Shown: positions 35,778 to 44,220 of the stretch, one piece after another
Position numbering within the stretch: position 1 is the stretch's first letter
Layout: each line of letters begins with the position of its first letter
NCBI RefSeq assembly: GCF_008831265.1
Contig: NZ_VTTH01000002.1
Coordinates: forward strand, 186,001-250,000
DNA length: 64,000 nt
Source: Lacisediminimonas profundi
Lineage (GTDB): Bacteria; Pseudomonadota; Gammaproteobacteria; Burkholderiales; Burkholderiaceae_D
Reading direction: 5' to 3'
Made by a program: the position numbers and the translations under genes
The notes under the pieces: generated by a model
Told to the model about the DNA's origin: nothing
The model's database searches: none
The model's input: the letters and a program-made list of their open reading frames with translations, nothing else

Positions 35778-37193
35778 TCAGTGATGGCTGCCATGTCCAT
35801 CCGGCTTGCGCACGTTCAACTCGATCGTGCCCTGTTTGCCCGGACCTTCTGCCCTTGGCATGGACTGCCCGCCGGCGTTGCTGCTGCGCACCGCGTCCGG
35901 CGCGGCGCCTTTCCACTCCCACGCCACGGTGCCTTGCGGATGGGCAAACCATCCGGGGTCGCGATAGTCGCCCGGCTTCTGTTCGCGGCGCACCTTGAGC
36001 ACAGTGAACATGCCACCCATCGCGACGCCGCCGAACGGGCCCTTCCCGGTCATCATCGGCAGCGTGTTGTCCGGCAGCGGCATTTCCATCTCCGCCATGT
36101 CGTGCATGCCGCGCTCGCCCATCACCATGTAGTCCGGAACCAGCTTGCTGATTTTCTGGGCAATGCCGCGCTGGTCGACGCCTATCATGGTCGGGACGTT
36201 GTGGCCCATTGCATTCATGGTGTGATGCGACTTGTGGCAATGCAGCGCCCAGTCGCCCGCTTCAGTGGCGTCGAACTCGATCGCGCGCATCTGACCGACG
36301 GCGACGTCGGTAGTGACCTCCGGCCAGCGCGCGGCTGGCGGGACCCAGCCACCATCGGTGCCGGTGACGACGAATTCATGGCCGTGCAGATGAATCGGGT
36401 GATTGGTCATGGTCAGGTTGCCGACCCGGATGCGGACGCGGTCGCCCTGGCGCACCACCAGGGGATCGATGCCCGGGAATACCCGGCTGTTGAAGGTGAA
36501 CAGGTTGAAGTCGAGCATGGTGTTCACGCGCGGCGTGTAGCTGCCGGGCGCGATGTCGTAATTCGACAGCAGGAACACGAAGTCGCGGTCCACCTTCATC
36601 TGCGCCGGGTTTTTCGGATGCGTGACCCAGAAGCCCATCATGCCCATCGCCATCTGCGTCATCTCGTCGGCATGCGGGTGGTACATGAAGGTGCCGGCGC
36701 GGCGCGCCACGAACTCGTAGACGAAAGTTTTGCCCGGCGCGATGGCCGGCTGCGTCAGGCCGCTGACGCCATCCATGCCATTGGGCAGCCGCTGGCCGTG
36801 CCAGTGAACGCTGGTGTGCTCGGGCAGGCGGTTGGTGACGAAGATCCGCACGCGGTCGCCTTCGACCACTTCGATCGTGGGCCCCGGCGACTGGCCGTTA
36901 TATCCCCACAGGTTGGCCTTCATGCCGGGCGCCAGTTCGCGCACGACAGGCTCTGCCACCAGGTGAAATTCCTTGACGCCATTGTTCATCCGCCATGGCA
37001 GGCTCCAGCCGTTGAGCGTGACCACCGGATGGAAGGGCCTGCCGCTCGGTGGCGGGGGTGGCGGCTGGGTTCCGGCCGTGGCTGCGCTTGCCGCTTCCGG
37101 CAGGCTGGCAGCGCCGACGCGGCTGACCAGCGTGGCGCCGACCGCCAGCGCGCCCGCGCTCCTGAAAAAATTCCTGCGTGATTCTGAAGACAT
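35778..37193 (-). CDS. multicopper oxidase (Tat-exported, CopA/McoA-like)
   Basis: A 471-residue oxidase with a twin-arginine signal (SRRNFFRSAGALAVGATL). Copper motifs in order are TSVHWHGQRLPNG, GTFMYHPHADEM, NHPIHLHGHEF and the C-terminal ALHCHKSHHTMNAMGHN. These make the T1 and T2/T3 sites. It likely oxidises cuprous ion in the periplasm. The ATG at 37193 sits six bases after AAAGGA, which overlaps an earlier ATG at 37199. It is followed after 33 bp by the cupredoxin gene. Confidence 0.9.
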   Translation of the reverse strand: MSSESRRNFFRSAGALAVGATLVSRVGAASLPEAASAATAGTQPPPPPPSGRPFHPVVTLNGWSLPWRMNNGVKEFHLVAEPVVRELAPGMKANLWGYNGQSPGPTIEVVEGDRVRIFVTNRLPEHTSVHWHGQRLPNGMDGVSGLTQPAIAPGKTFVYEFVARRAGTFMYHPHADEMTQMAMGMMGFWVTHPKNPAQMKVDRDFVFLLSNYDIAPGSYTPRVNTMLDFNLFTFNSRVFPGIDPLVVRQGDRVRIRVGNLTMTNHPIHLHGHEFVVTGTDGGWVPPAARWPEVTTDVAVGQMRAIEFDATEAGDWALHCHKSHHTMNAMGHNVPTMIGVDQRGIAQKISKLVPDYMVMGERGMHDMAEMEMPLPDNTLPMMTGKGPFGGVAMGGMFTVLKVRREQKPGDYRDPGWFAHPQGTVAWEWKGAAPDAVRSSNAGGQSMPRAEGPGKQGTIELNVRKPDGHGSHH

Positions 37194-37204
37194 CTTCATT
37201 CCTT

Positions 37205-38659
37205 TCAGTGTGCTGCACGGGGCGCTGAGGCTGACGCGGCGCTGCGCGACGGGGCGCTACCGCTGCTGCCGGTACCGCTCCCATTCACGGCTGATTCCAG
37301 GTCGGTCTCGGCCAACCAGAAGTCGCGTTGCGCATCGATCGCCCCATTCACGGTGTTGATCTGCTCGCGCGCATCGGCGAGCAGTTCGAAGACGCCAGTC
37401 AGCATGCCGTTGTAGCGCAGCAGGACTTCTTCCGAAATTCGCTTGCGAAGGGGCACCAGGTCCTGCTGGTAATGGCGGGCCAGGTCGTATGAAGTGCGAT
37501 AGGCCGACCATGATTGCCGCACTTCCGAGCGCGCGCGCACGGCCAGGTCGGCGGTGCGCTGCACCGATTGCATGTAGATCGCCTGTGCCCTTGCCACGCG
37601 CGCGCCGCCCCAGTCGAACAGCGGCAGTTCCAGCGAAATTTCATAGCCGTCGCTGCGGTTCTTGCCGGTGTCGGTCTTGTTCTGATATCCGAGCTCGACG
37701 GCATTGATGACGCCGGTCTTGCGCGTCAGCCCAAGCATGCTGGCGGTGGCCTGGGCACTGCGCGTTGCCATCTGCAGGTCCAGGCGCTGGCGCATGGCGT
37801 CTGCCTCCAGCTGGCCAGCCGCGCGTGGGCTTGCCGGTAATGCAGGCAGTCGATCCGGCAGGGAGAAGCCGGCCTGCGCGCCCCATACCCCCATCAACCG
37901 CGCGAGCTCTTCGCGCGCCGCAATCGCCGCATGCCTGGACCGTGCCAGTTGCGCCAGCGCGTCAGACTGGAATGCCTGTTCGCGCAGCCGGTCCAGTTGC
38001 GGCAGGTTGCCAACCGCGGCCATGCGGCTGGCCAGTTCCGCACTGGCCTGTGCGGCGTCGCGCACCTGTTCCATGTACTGCGCGGTCTGGGCCGCCGCCA
38101 CGGCGCGGAACCAGGCGCGGCGGGTGGCGTGCGCAAGCTGCACCGCCTGCGCTGCAGCCTGCAATTTCGCCTGTTCGAAGCGCTGTTGTTCAATGCCGGT
38201 GCGCAGCGGCATGGTCAGCAGGCCGACCAGGTCGAACATGATGCTGCGGTCGATCTCGATCTCGTCGTCGCGCCGCATGCGGGCGAACGAGAAGCCCGGG
38301 TTGCGCAAGCGGCCGGCCTGCACCAGGTCGGCTTCGGCTATGCCCATGGCCTGCAGGTCCGCCTTGAATCCGGCATTGTTCAGCAGTGCGACCTGGACTG
38401 CGGCATCCGCCGTCAGCGGACGCGACAACAGCGCATCGACGGTCTGCGCGGCAGCGGCCGCCGCTTCGCTGGCGGGATGCGGGATGGCATGGCCGATCCG
38501 TTCCTGCGTCAGCGAGGAAACCGTCGACATGCCGCCATCCGGCGAGAAGCTGCTGCAGGCGGAAAGCAGCAAGGGGATCAGCAGCAAGGCAGGCAGGCGA
38601 TGGCATGACGCACGCCGGCCCGCGGCACGCCGGAAACGGGAAAATCTCAAGGTGTTCAT
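37205..38659 (-). CDS. TolC-family outer membrane factor (CusC-like lipoprotein)
   Basis: A 484-residue outer membrane efflux protein with a lipoprotein signal (LLLIPLLLSACSSF) and two TolC repeats rich in long helices (AQLARSRHAAIAAREELARL and IYMQSVQRTADLAVRARSEV). No CusA/CusB pump genes are adjacent, so it either serves a distant pump or works with the soluble copper proteins here. It sits 11 bp upstream of the multicopper oxidase. The start at 38659 is preferred to 38674 by its GGAAG site. Confidence 0.87.
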   Translation of the reverse strand: MNTLRFSRFRRAAGRRASCHRLPALLLIPLLLSACSSFSPDGGMSTVSSLTQERIGHAIPHPASEAAAAAAQTVDALLSRPLTADAAVQVALLNNAGFKADLQAMGIAEADLVQAGRLRNPGFSFARMRRDDEIEIDRSIMFDLVGLLTMPLRTGIEQQRFEQAKLQAAAQAVQLAHATRRAWFRAVAAAQTAQYMEQVRDAAQASAELASRMAAVGNLPQLDRLREQAFQSDALAQLARSRHAAIAAREELARLMGVWGAQAGFSLPDRLPALPASPRAAGQLEADAMRQRLDLQMATRSAQATASMLGLTRKTGVINAVELGYQNKTDTGKNRSDGYEISLELPLFDWGGARVARAQAIYMQSVQRTADLAVRARSEVRQSWSAYRTSYDLARHYQQDLVPLRKRISEEVLLRYNGMLTGVFELLADAREQINTVNGAIDAQRDFWLAETDLESAVNGSGTGSSGSAPSRSAASASAPRAAH

Positions 38660-38660
38660 G

Positions 38661-38975
38661 CTAGTGCTTCCCATGCTGGCTGGCGCCAGCGGCTGGCTTG
38701 ATGTGCCCCGCGTGGCCGCTCAGCTGGCGTACCTGGTCGTTGGCTGCGCGCCAGTTACGGTCCGGCCGGGTTTCATCCGGACGACCGCCGGAATCTGCGC
38801 CGAAGACAGATGCGTGCATCAGGGGTGGCACAGGAGAGGCCGGATCGGCCGGGTCGCGTGCCTGGATGGAGGCGGGTGGCCGGGACGGCGGGCCGGACTG
38901 AGCGCTGGCGCCAAGCGGCAAGCATAGCGACAGCCACGCCAGCGCGGCCGGCAAAAGCCGGTATTGAAAGGACAT
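38661..38975 (-). CDS. small exported protein of the copper operon
   Basis: A 104-residue protein with a signal peptide (core LLPAALAWLSLCLPLGA, cleavage near ASAQS) and a Pro-rich mature part ending HAGHIKPAAGASQHGKH. The histidine-rich tail suggests metal binding. No family is recognised. GAGGAAAAC lies before the ATG, and the stop is one base from the outer membrane factor ATG, showing coupling. Confidence 0.65.
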   Translation of the reverse strand: MSFQYRLLPAALAWLSLCLPLGASAQSGPPSRPPASIQARDPADPASPVPPLMHASVFGADSGGRPDETRPDRNWRAANDQVRQLSGHAGHIKPAAGASQHGKH

Positions 38976-39046
38976 GTTTTCCTCGTGCAAAAAAGCGTGA
39001 ACGTACTGTGGCAGCAGCGGCCCTCAGGCCGCGGCGTGCCGCGTGA

Positions 39047-39517
39047 TCAGGCGTGACGAGGACGGGGTGGTCTTTCCAGACCGGGCGGGATGAAATTCAC
39101 AAGCAGCGTGGACGGTGCGGCGAACAGCGCGGCCGTCGGCGGCACATCAGGAGCAGCCAAGGCGGCCGGGGGAGGCGCTGTCGCGCCTGCGCAGCAACTG
39201 GAGCAGGCGCTGCAGGCGCTGTGGTCGGGCAGGCTGTCGGCAGCTTGCGCCGCGCTGGCAGGCGGCTCGCCGCTCGCCTCAAGCGAGGCGTGTTGCTGAT
39301 CCTGCGTGACGCCATGATGGGCGTGATGATCGTGCGAGTCGCCATGCCCGTGAGCGGAAGCCTGCGGCTGCTGGATAGCCCCTGGTGCCAGAGCGGAGGC
39401 ATGCAGCGATGGAGCGTGGTGGCGCGTATCGCAGGAAGCCTTCAGCACGGCGGCCCAGCCCTGCAGGGGCAGGGCGGCAACCAGCAGCCAGAGCATCATC
39501 AGCTTCACAAGACGCAT
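39047..39517 (-). CDS. His/Cys-rich exported metal-binding protein, first gene of the copper operon
   Basis: A 156-residue protein with a signal peptide (MRLVKLMMLWLLVAALPLQGW). A histidine-rich stretch (SAHGHGDSHDHHAHHG) and a cysteine cluster (SACSACSSCCAG) follow, then a Pro-rich end. The composition suggests copper or zinc buffering in the periplasm. It resembles short ORFs that lead copper-resistance operons in Burkholderiales, but no defined domain is seen. The start at 39517 is inferred from the signal peptide; one at 39532 is possible. Confidence 0.65.
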   Translation of the reverse strand: MRLVKLMMLWLLVAALPLQGWAAVLKASCDTRHHAPSLHASALAPGAIQQPQASAHGHGDSHDHHAHHGVTQDQQHASLEASGEPPASAAQAADSLPDHSACSACSSCCAGATAPPPAALAAPDVPPTAALFAAPSTLLVNFIPPGLERPPRPRHA

Positions 39518-39683
39518 TGCGCGCAAATCCAAGGGTTGATCAGTCGGGTGATGATAAGGCTTACAGGTGCAGTAAGGTCAAGTGCTTGTTATTTTTATTA
39601 TCCATGAGTTTGAAGCTTTGTTCCTGACCCCGAACCGCCTGACCTGGTTCAGAATGAAGGCTGGACCCCTGATTTTTTCCAGA

Positions 39684-40667
39684 ATGACAAGCAATCTCCT
39701 CACATCACAAGCCGCCGGGCAGCTCCGGCCACTGTTCCCGCCGCTGGAGCCGCACCGCAGCGGTCGCCTTGCCGTCGATGCAATCCACGAGATCTACTGG
39801 GAAGAGTGCGGAAATCCTGGCGGCATTCCTGTGCTATTCCTGCATGGCGGGCCAGGAGGAGGCCTGTCGCCGGCCCACCGCCGTTTCTTCAATCCTGCGT
39901 ATTACCGCATCATCCTGTTCGACCAGCGCGGTTCCGGAAAATCAACGCCGCTGGGCGAGGTCCGCGCCAACACCACCCAACTGCTGATCGGCGACATCGA
40001 ACAACTGCGCGAATTGCTTGGCGTGCGGCAGTGGCTGGTTTTTGGCGGCTCATGGGGTTCGACTCTGGCGCTGGCATATGGGCAGGCGCATCCCGATCGC
40101 TGCCTTGGCTTCGTGCTGCGCGGCATCTTCCTGTGCGGGCCGGACGAGATCGACTGGTTCATGAATGGCATGCGCTGGTTCTATCCCGAGGTACACAACG
40201 CCTTTGCCGGCCATATTCCGGAAGCGGAAAGGGGTGACTTGCTGAAGGCCTATGCCAGGAGGCTGTTCTGCGACGACCCTGCCGAGTACCTGCCGGCGGC
40301 ACGGGCATGGGCGCGTTACGAAGGCAGTTGCTCCTATTTGCAGACCAATCCGGAAGCGATCGCCGATTTCAGCGCTGATCCGGTGGCGCTGGGCGTGGCC
40401 CGCCTGGAAGCGCATTATTTCCTGAACGGCGGGTTTTTCGGACCGGACCAGTTGATCGGCAGTGTGGATCGCATCCGGCATCTGCCAGCGGTGATCGTAC
40501 AGGGGCGGTATGACATGGTGTGCCCGCCGGCAACGGCGTTGCGGCTGCATGAAAAATGGCCGGAAGCGCGGCTGGAAATCGTGACGACAGCCGGTCATTC
40601 CGCGCTGGAGCCGGGGATTACGGATGCGTTGATAAGGGCTACCGAGGAATTTCGCCTGCGGCCTTGA
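39684..40667 (+). CDS. pip: proline iminopeptidase
   Basis: A 327-residue alpha/beta-hydrolase of the S33 family that removes N-terminal proline from peptides. The oxyanion motif is FLHGGPGGGLSPAH, the nucleophile elbow VFGGSWGSTLALAYG, the Asp near IVQGRYDMVCP and the His in TTAGHSALEPG. Length and motif order match Pip. The start is unclear: 39684 and 39654 are both possible and neither has a good ribosome site. Confidence 0.9.
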   Translation: MTSNLLTSQAAGQLRPLFPPLEPHRSGRLAVDAIHEIYWEECGNPGGIPVLFLHGGPGGGLSPAHRRFFNPAYYRIILFDQRGSGKSTPLGEVRANTTQLLIGDIEQLRELLGVRQWLVFGGSWGSTLALAYGQAHPDRCLGFVLRGIFLCGPDEIDWFMNGMRWFYPEVHNAFAGHIPEAERGDLLKAYARRLFCDDPAEYLPAARAWARYEGSCSYLQTNPEAIADFSADPVALGVARLEAHYFLNGGFFGPDQLIGSVDRIRHLPAVIVQGRYDMVCPPATALRLHEKWPEARLEIVTTAGHSALEPGITDALIRATEEFRLRP

Positions 40668-40669
40668 TG

Positions 40670-41011
40670 TCAGAGGATCGAGAGGGTCAGGTGTCCAGTC
40701 GTTCCGGCCGATTGCTTCACATTGATCTCGATGTCGTAGCCAAGGCGGTTAAGGCATTCCATCAGTTTGCGCTCGGACAGGTTGTCGAATTGACCGCGCA
40801 GCAAGCCGGAAACCTTGGGTTGCGGAATACCCATGCGGCGGCCGGCCTCTTCCTGGGTCAGGCCAAGGCGGCGGACGGCGCGGGCGATTTCGATCACCAG
40901 GCCTGACTTGATCCTGAGCCTGTTGGCATCTGGCACGCCCAGGTCAGCAAAGACGTTGCCGGATCCGGCTTCCACGTCAATTCCGTCAATGCTTCGTGTG
41001 ACAGTGCTCAT
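40670..41011 (-). CDS. HigA-like XRE antitoxin
   Basis: A 113-residue protein with a helix-turn-helix (LTQEEAGRRMGIPQPKVSGL, about residues 52-71) typical of HigA2-type antitoxins, preceded by a variable N-terminus with VFADLGVPDANRLRIK. It is encoded downstream of and overlapping (26 bp) its toxin, the HigBA order. It ends 2 bp from the pip stop on the other strand. Expected to repress the promoter at 41371-41399. Confidence 0.85.
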   Translation of the reverse strand: MSTVTRSIDGIDVEAGSGNVFADLGVPDANRLRIKSGLVIEIARAVRRLGLTQEEAGRRMGIPQPKVSGLLRGQFDNLSERKLMECLNRLGYDIEINVKQSAGTTGHLTLSIL

Positions 41012-41414
41012 TTTGAAGCTCCTTTACCAGTGCCTCGGCCACCTTGAGCCGGGCACGTATCAATTCAATATCTTTTTTTGGGGTGGCAATGCCACATTTG
41101 CTCTTCTTCTGGAAGCAATGGAGCACGAACACAACTGCTTCGAAGTTGACGGTATAGACTGCCCGGTACGTGCCGCCCCCATCGTCTTCAACGACTTCCA
41201 GTACCCCGGCACCGCCGAAACCTCTCCGCGGCTTGGCGGCGGGGTGCTGTTCGCCATGTTGGGCCCAGTGCAGTGCGTGTCCGAAGAATTTCCTGACTTC
41301 GAGGGGCAGCCCCATCAAGTCTTTCTTGCTGCTACCTATCCAGAACAGAGGTTTTTCTTCTTCCTGATTCAATATACTTGAAGTGGTATAAATATTCAAT
41401 TGGCGTCGATTCAA
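40986..41414 (-). CDS. HigB/Gp49-type toxin (phage-derived, RelE superfamily)
   Basis: A toxin of the Gp49-like family: LFWIGSSKKDLMGLPLEVRK, then FGGAGVLEVVEDDGGGTYRA and FVLHCFQKKSKCGIATPKKD. RelE-like toxins of this group cleave mRNA at ribosomes. The frame is open to a TTG at 41414, but a good promoter overlaps codons 5-15. The true start is therefore probably downstream, near the CTG at 41348 that opens the conserved LFWIG segment after AGGAAGAAG. The frame is otherwise intact. Confidence 0.8.
   Translation of the reverse strand: MNRRQLNIYTTSSILNQEEEKPLFWIGSSKKDLMGLPLEVRKFFGHALHWAQHGEQHPAAKPRRGFGGAGVLEVVEDDGGGTYRAVYTVNFEAVVFVLHCFQKKSKCGIATPKKDIELIRARLKVAEALVKELQNEHCHTKH
41371..41399 (-). 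promoter_or_regulatory. sigma-70 promoter of the HigBA-like pair
   Basis: On the minus strand TTGAAT (41399-41394), a 17-base spacer and TATATT (41376-41371) form a near-consensus promoter. Transcription would start near 41364, inside the longest toxin frame. Confidence 0.6.
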
Positions 41415-41617
41415 TCCGGGCTGATGAAGCCACTTCTAGCCGTTGATGATCATGATTCGCAAAAAAATTAGGCCACCGCGAGCGTAATTTGACCAAGGCA
41501 TCAGATTTCCGACCATCCCTCCGGTAGCCGGAGCGTTCGCGTTCAGGATTGACATCGCATCGGAGTGAAACGCCGGCTTCCGTTAAAATCGGGTCATACA
41601 AATTTCCTGGCACCACA

Positions 41618-42310
41618 ATGACCGACAACACCGGCAGCGATAGCGACATCGCCTATCTTTTCGACAACAACCGCAAGTGGGCCAAGGCCCACCTCGACCA
41701 GGATCCTGATTTCTTCAACCGGCTTGCTTCCCAGCAGGCGCCGGAGTTCCTGTGGATCGGCTGTTCCGACAGCCGGGTGCCGGCCAACGAATTGCTGGGG
41801 CTGCTGCCGGGCGACGTTTTCGTTCACCGCAATATTGCGAACGTGATCGTCCACAGCGATTTGAATTGCCTGTCGGTGCTGCAGTTTGCAATCCAGTTGC
41901 TGAAGGTGAAGCACATCATTGTTTGCGGGCATTACGGATGCTCCGGCGTGCATGCTGCGATGACAAATCGCCGCATCGGACTGGCCGACAACTGGCTACG
42001 ACACGTCCAGGACGTGCACCAGAAACATGGCCGCTACCTGGGCGAGGTATTGCCGGATCGCGAGAAGGCGGAGCGCCTGTGCGAACTCAACGTGATCGAG
42101 CAGGTGACCAATGTCAGCCAGACCACGATCGTGCAGGATGCCTGGGAGCAGGGGCAGCCGCTGACCATACACAGCTGGGTTTATGACGTGCGGGACGGCT
42201 TGCTGCGCAACCTGGACCTGACCCTGGCGGGGGCGGACGACCTGGCAGTCAAGCTGCCGGGTGTCTTTGAGCGCTACCAACCGCGTTCGCTGCCTGAATC
42301 GGAGAAATAA
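41618..42310 (+). CDS. can: beta-class carbonic anhydrase
   Basis: A 230-residue zinc enzyme interconverting CO2 and bicarbonate. Zinc ligands and dyad are in IGCSDSRVPANELLG (Cys, Asp-Arg) and VCGHYGCSGVHAA (His, Cys). Length and the tail are as in E. coli Can. ATG 41618 is chosen; the upstream in-frame extension to 41549 lacks conservation. Confidence 0.94.
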   Translation: MTDNTGSDSDIAYLFDNNRKWAKAHLDQDPDFFNRLASQQAPEFLWIGCSDSRVPANELLGLLPGDVFVHRNIANVIVHSDLNCLSVLQFAIQLLKVKHIIVCGHYGCSGVHAAMTNRRIGLADNWLRHVQDVHQKHGRYLGEVLPDREKAERLCELNVIEQVTNVSQTTIVQDAWEQGQPLTIHSWVYDVRDGLLRNLDLTLAGADDLAVKLPGVFERYQPRSLPESEK

Positions 42311-42337
42311 GCTGTACCGAAGCTGGGGATGCTGGGC

Positions 42338-43021
42338 TCAATAGCCCAGCATGTTCCTGCGTACCTGCAGCAGGTGACCGGTCAGCAGCGAACGCGCGCG
42401 GTCGATGTCGCGCTCCTTCAATGCCGCGACCAGGTCGCGGTGCTCGCGCTGGTACAACTGGCGCCGCTCTGGTGTCACGCTCTTCTTCTTCAGCATGCCC
42501 CAGTCGCCCTGTTCGCGCACCGTGTTCATCATCTGGAACAGGCTGCGCACGAAGTTGTTGTGGGTGGCATCCGCAATTGCCTGGTGCAGCGCGCCATCCC
42601 AGTGTTCGAACTCCTCCAGCGTCTGTGCCGATTCGCCGCGCGCGCAGCAGTCCTCCATGTGCACGAAATCGGCAGTGGTGCCATGCCGGATCACGAGGTC
42701 GATCATTACCGGCTCCAGCAATACCCGCACTTCCATCAGCTCCGCGGGGCTGGTATGCATGGTCGGCATGCCGCCATCGGCTGACTGCAGGCGGGCGGCG
42801 GCGTCGGGCGAGACATAGGTGCCGCTGCCGACGGTTTGCGTGATCAGGCCCTTTTCCTTCAACTCGGACAGTACACGCCGGACCAGGGTACGGCCGATGC
42901 CATAGGTTTCGCCCAGTTCGCGTTCAGGAGGCAGGCGGTCTCCGCTTTTCCAGATGCCGGCTCGCAGCTTGTCGAGCAGCGCCTGCCGCAAACCTGTTGC
43001 GCTGTCAGTCGAGGATTTCAT
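42338..43021 (-). CDS. GntR/FadR-family transcriptional regulator
   Basis: A 227-residue regulator with an N-terminal winged helix (GDRLPPERELGETYGIGRTL, about 28-47) and a C-terminal all-helical FCD ligand domain (MEVRVLLEPVMIDLVIRHG, then HWDGALHQAIADATHNNFV with metal-type histidines). GGAG sits five bases before the ATG. It is divergent from the FAH-Bug genes with a GGTT-type inverted repeat between, so it most likely regulates them in response to an organic acid. Confidence 0.9.
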   Translation of the reverse strand: MKSSTDSATGLRQALLDKLRAGIWKSGDRLPPERELGETYGIGRTLVRRVLSELKEKGLITQTVGSGTYVSPDAAARLQSADGGMPTMHTSPAELMEVRVLLEPVMIDLVIRHGTTADFVHMEDCCARGESAQTLEEFEHWDGALHQAIADATHNNFVRSLFQMMNTVREQGDWGMLKKKSVTPERRQLYQREHRDLVAALKERDIDRARSLLTGHLLQVRRNMLGY

Positions 43022-43043
43022 CGGGGCTCCGGAGCTTATGCAT

Positions 43044-43068
43044 AATTGGTTCAAATTATAAACCAATT
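43044..43068. promoter_or_regulatory. inverted repeat, likely operator of the GntR regulator
   Basis: AATTGGTT (43044-43051) and AACCAATT (43061-43068) are perfect complements with a 9-base AT-rich spacer. The site is 23 bp upstream of the regulator start and 157 bp upstream of the FAH gene. Confidence 0.65.
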
Positions 43069-43224
43069 CCCTTCGGTGAAGATTGGACAAATCATGTTCG
43101 CCTGCCTGAACAGGCTTCTGCCCCTTGCCAAGTAATATAGGTGAATTCTGGTGGTTGACGGCCCGTCCAACATGTTTTATCTTGGGCGACCTTTCCAACC
43201 CAATACGTACCAAAAGGACCAAGC

Positions 43225-44094
43225 ATGCGTTTTGCGACCATCGAAGTGAACGGCGCCCCCACCGTCGCCATCGTCAGCAGTGACAGCCAGCGTTACTGGC
43301 CAGTCGAGGAAGCGCTGCCTGGCTTCAAGGGCGACATGGTTGACCTGATCCGCGCGGTACCCAATCCGCAGGCCACGCTCAAGACCAGCGGCGAAGGCCG
43401 GCCGCTCGCCGGCGTGCGCATCCTGGCGCCGATCGCCAATCCGCGTCGCAACGTGTTCTTGGTCGGCAAGAATTATCACGAGCACGCGAAGGAGTTCAAC
43501 AAGTCCGGTTTCGACGGTTCCAAAGAAGATGCGCCGCCATTGCCTTCCTTCTTTACCAAGCCGGCCTCGACCATTGTCGGTCCCAATGACCCGGTGCTGT
43601 CGCACCAGGAAGCGACCAGGGAAGTCGACTACGAGAACGAGTTCACCGTCATCATCGGCAAGGGCGGACGCGGCATCAAGAAAGCGGATGCCTACAGTCA
43701 TGTATGGGGCTATACGATCGTCAATGACGTCACGGCCCGCGACCTGCAGAAGCAGGCCCGTCAGTGGTTCCTCGGCAAGGCGCTCGACACCTTCTGTCCG
43801 ATGGGCCCATTCATCGTGACCCCGGACGAAATCGATCCGGAGAACGTCCAGCTCAAGACCTGGATCAACGGCGAATTGCGCCAGAACGCGAACACCGGCG
43901 ACCTGATCTTCAATATCCCGACCATCATTGAAGTGCTGTCGGCTGGCATGGCGCTGGAGCCGGGCGACATCATCGCGACCGGCACCGCAGCCGGTGTCGG
44001 CATCGGCTTCACGCCGCCCAAGTTCCTGAAACCGGGCGACGAGATGAAGCTGGAGATCGAGGGAATCGGGACACTGGTCAATCGTATGCAGTAA
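43225..44094 (+). CDS. fumarylacetoacetate hydrolase-family protein
   Basis: A 289-residue FAH-fold hydrolase/decarboxylase. The metal site is in VDYENEFTVIIGKGGRGI and NDVTARDLQKQARQWFLGKA, and substrate-loop motifs GKNYHEHAKEFN and FFTKPASTIVGPND are present. Family members cleave or decarboxylate beta-keto acids such as fumarylpyruvate or 2-hydroxyhept-2,4-diene-dioate. Placement between a GntR regulator and a Bug receptor suggests catabolism of an imported carboxylate. The stop codon lies in a 16-bp repeat unit. Confidence 0.9.
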   Translation: MRFATIEVNGAPTVAIVSSDSQRYWPVEEALPGFKGDMVDLIRAVPNPQATLKTSGEGRPLAGVRILAPIANPRRNVFLVGKNYHEHAKEFNKSGFDGSKEDAPPLPSFFTKPASTIVGPNDPVLSHQEATREVDYENEFTVIIGKGGRGIKKADAYSHVWGYTIVNDVTARDLQKQARQWFLGKALDTFCPMGPFIVTPDEIDPENVQLKTWINGELRQNANTGDLIFNIPTIIEVLSAGMALEPGDIIATGTAAGVGIGFTPPKFLKPGDEMKLEIEGIGTLVNRMQ

Positions 44095-44149
44095 AGCGGG
44101 TATGCAGTAAAGCGCACTTGCAGTAAAGCACGCATGCAGCAAACGCGAC
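44086..44149 (+). repeat. four 16-bp tandem repeats spanning the FAH stop codon
   Basis: ATGCAGTAAAGCGGGT and three variants start at 44086, 44102, 44118 and 44134. The first contains the last two codons and stop (ATG CAG TAA) of the FAH gene; the others lie in the gap before the next gene. Confidence 0.85.
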
Positions 44150-44220
44150 GGCGCCCGGCAAAACGGGCGCCGCGTGGAACACACAATAAAACTATCAGAA
44201 ACCGGAAGGAGACATTCCAG

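Noticed and set aside
35634-37181. 515-codon plus-strand frame opposite the multicopper oxidase
   Set aside because: Histidine/arginine-rich antisense shadow; the oxidase on the minus strand has all copper motifs.
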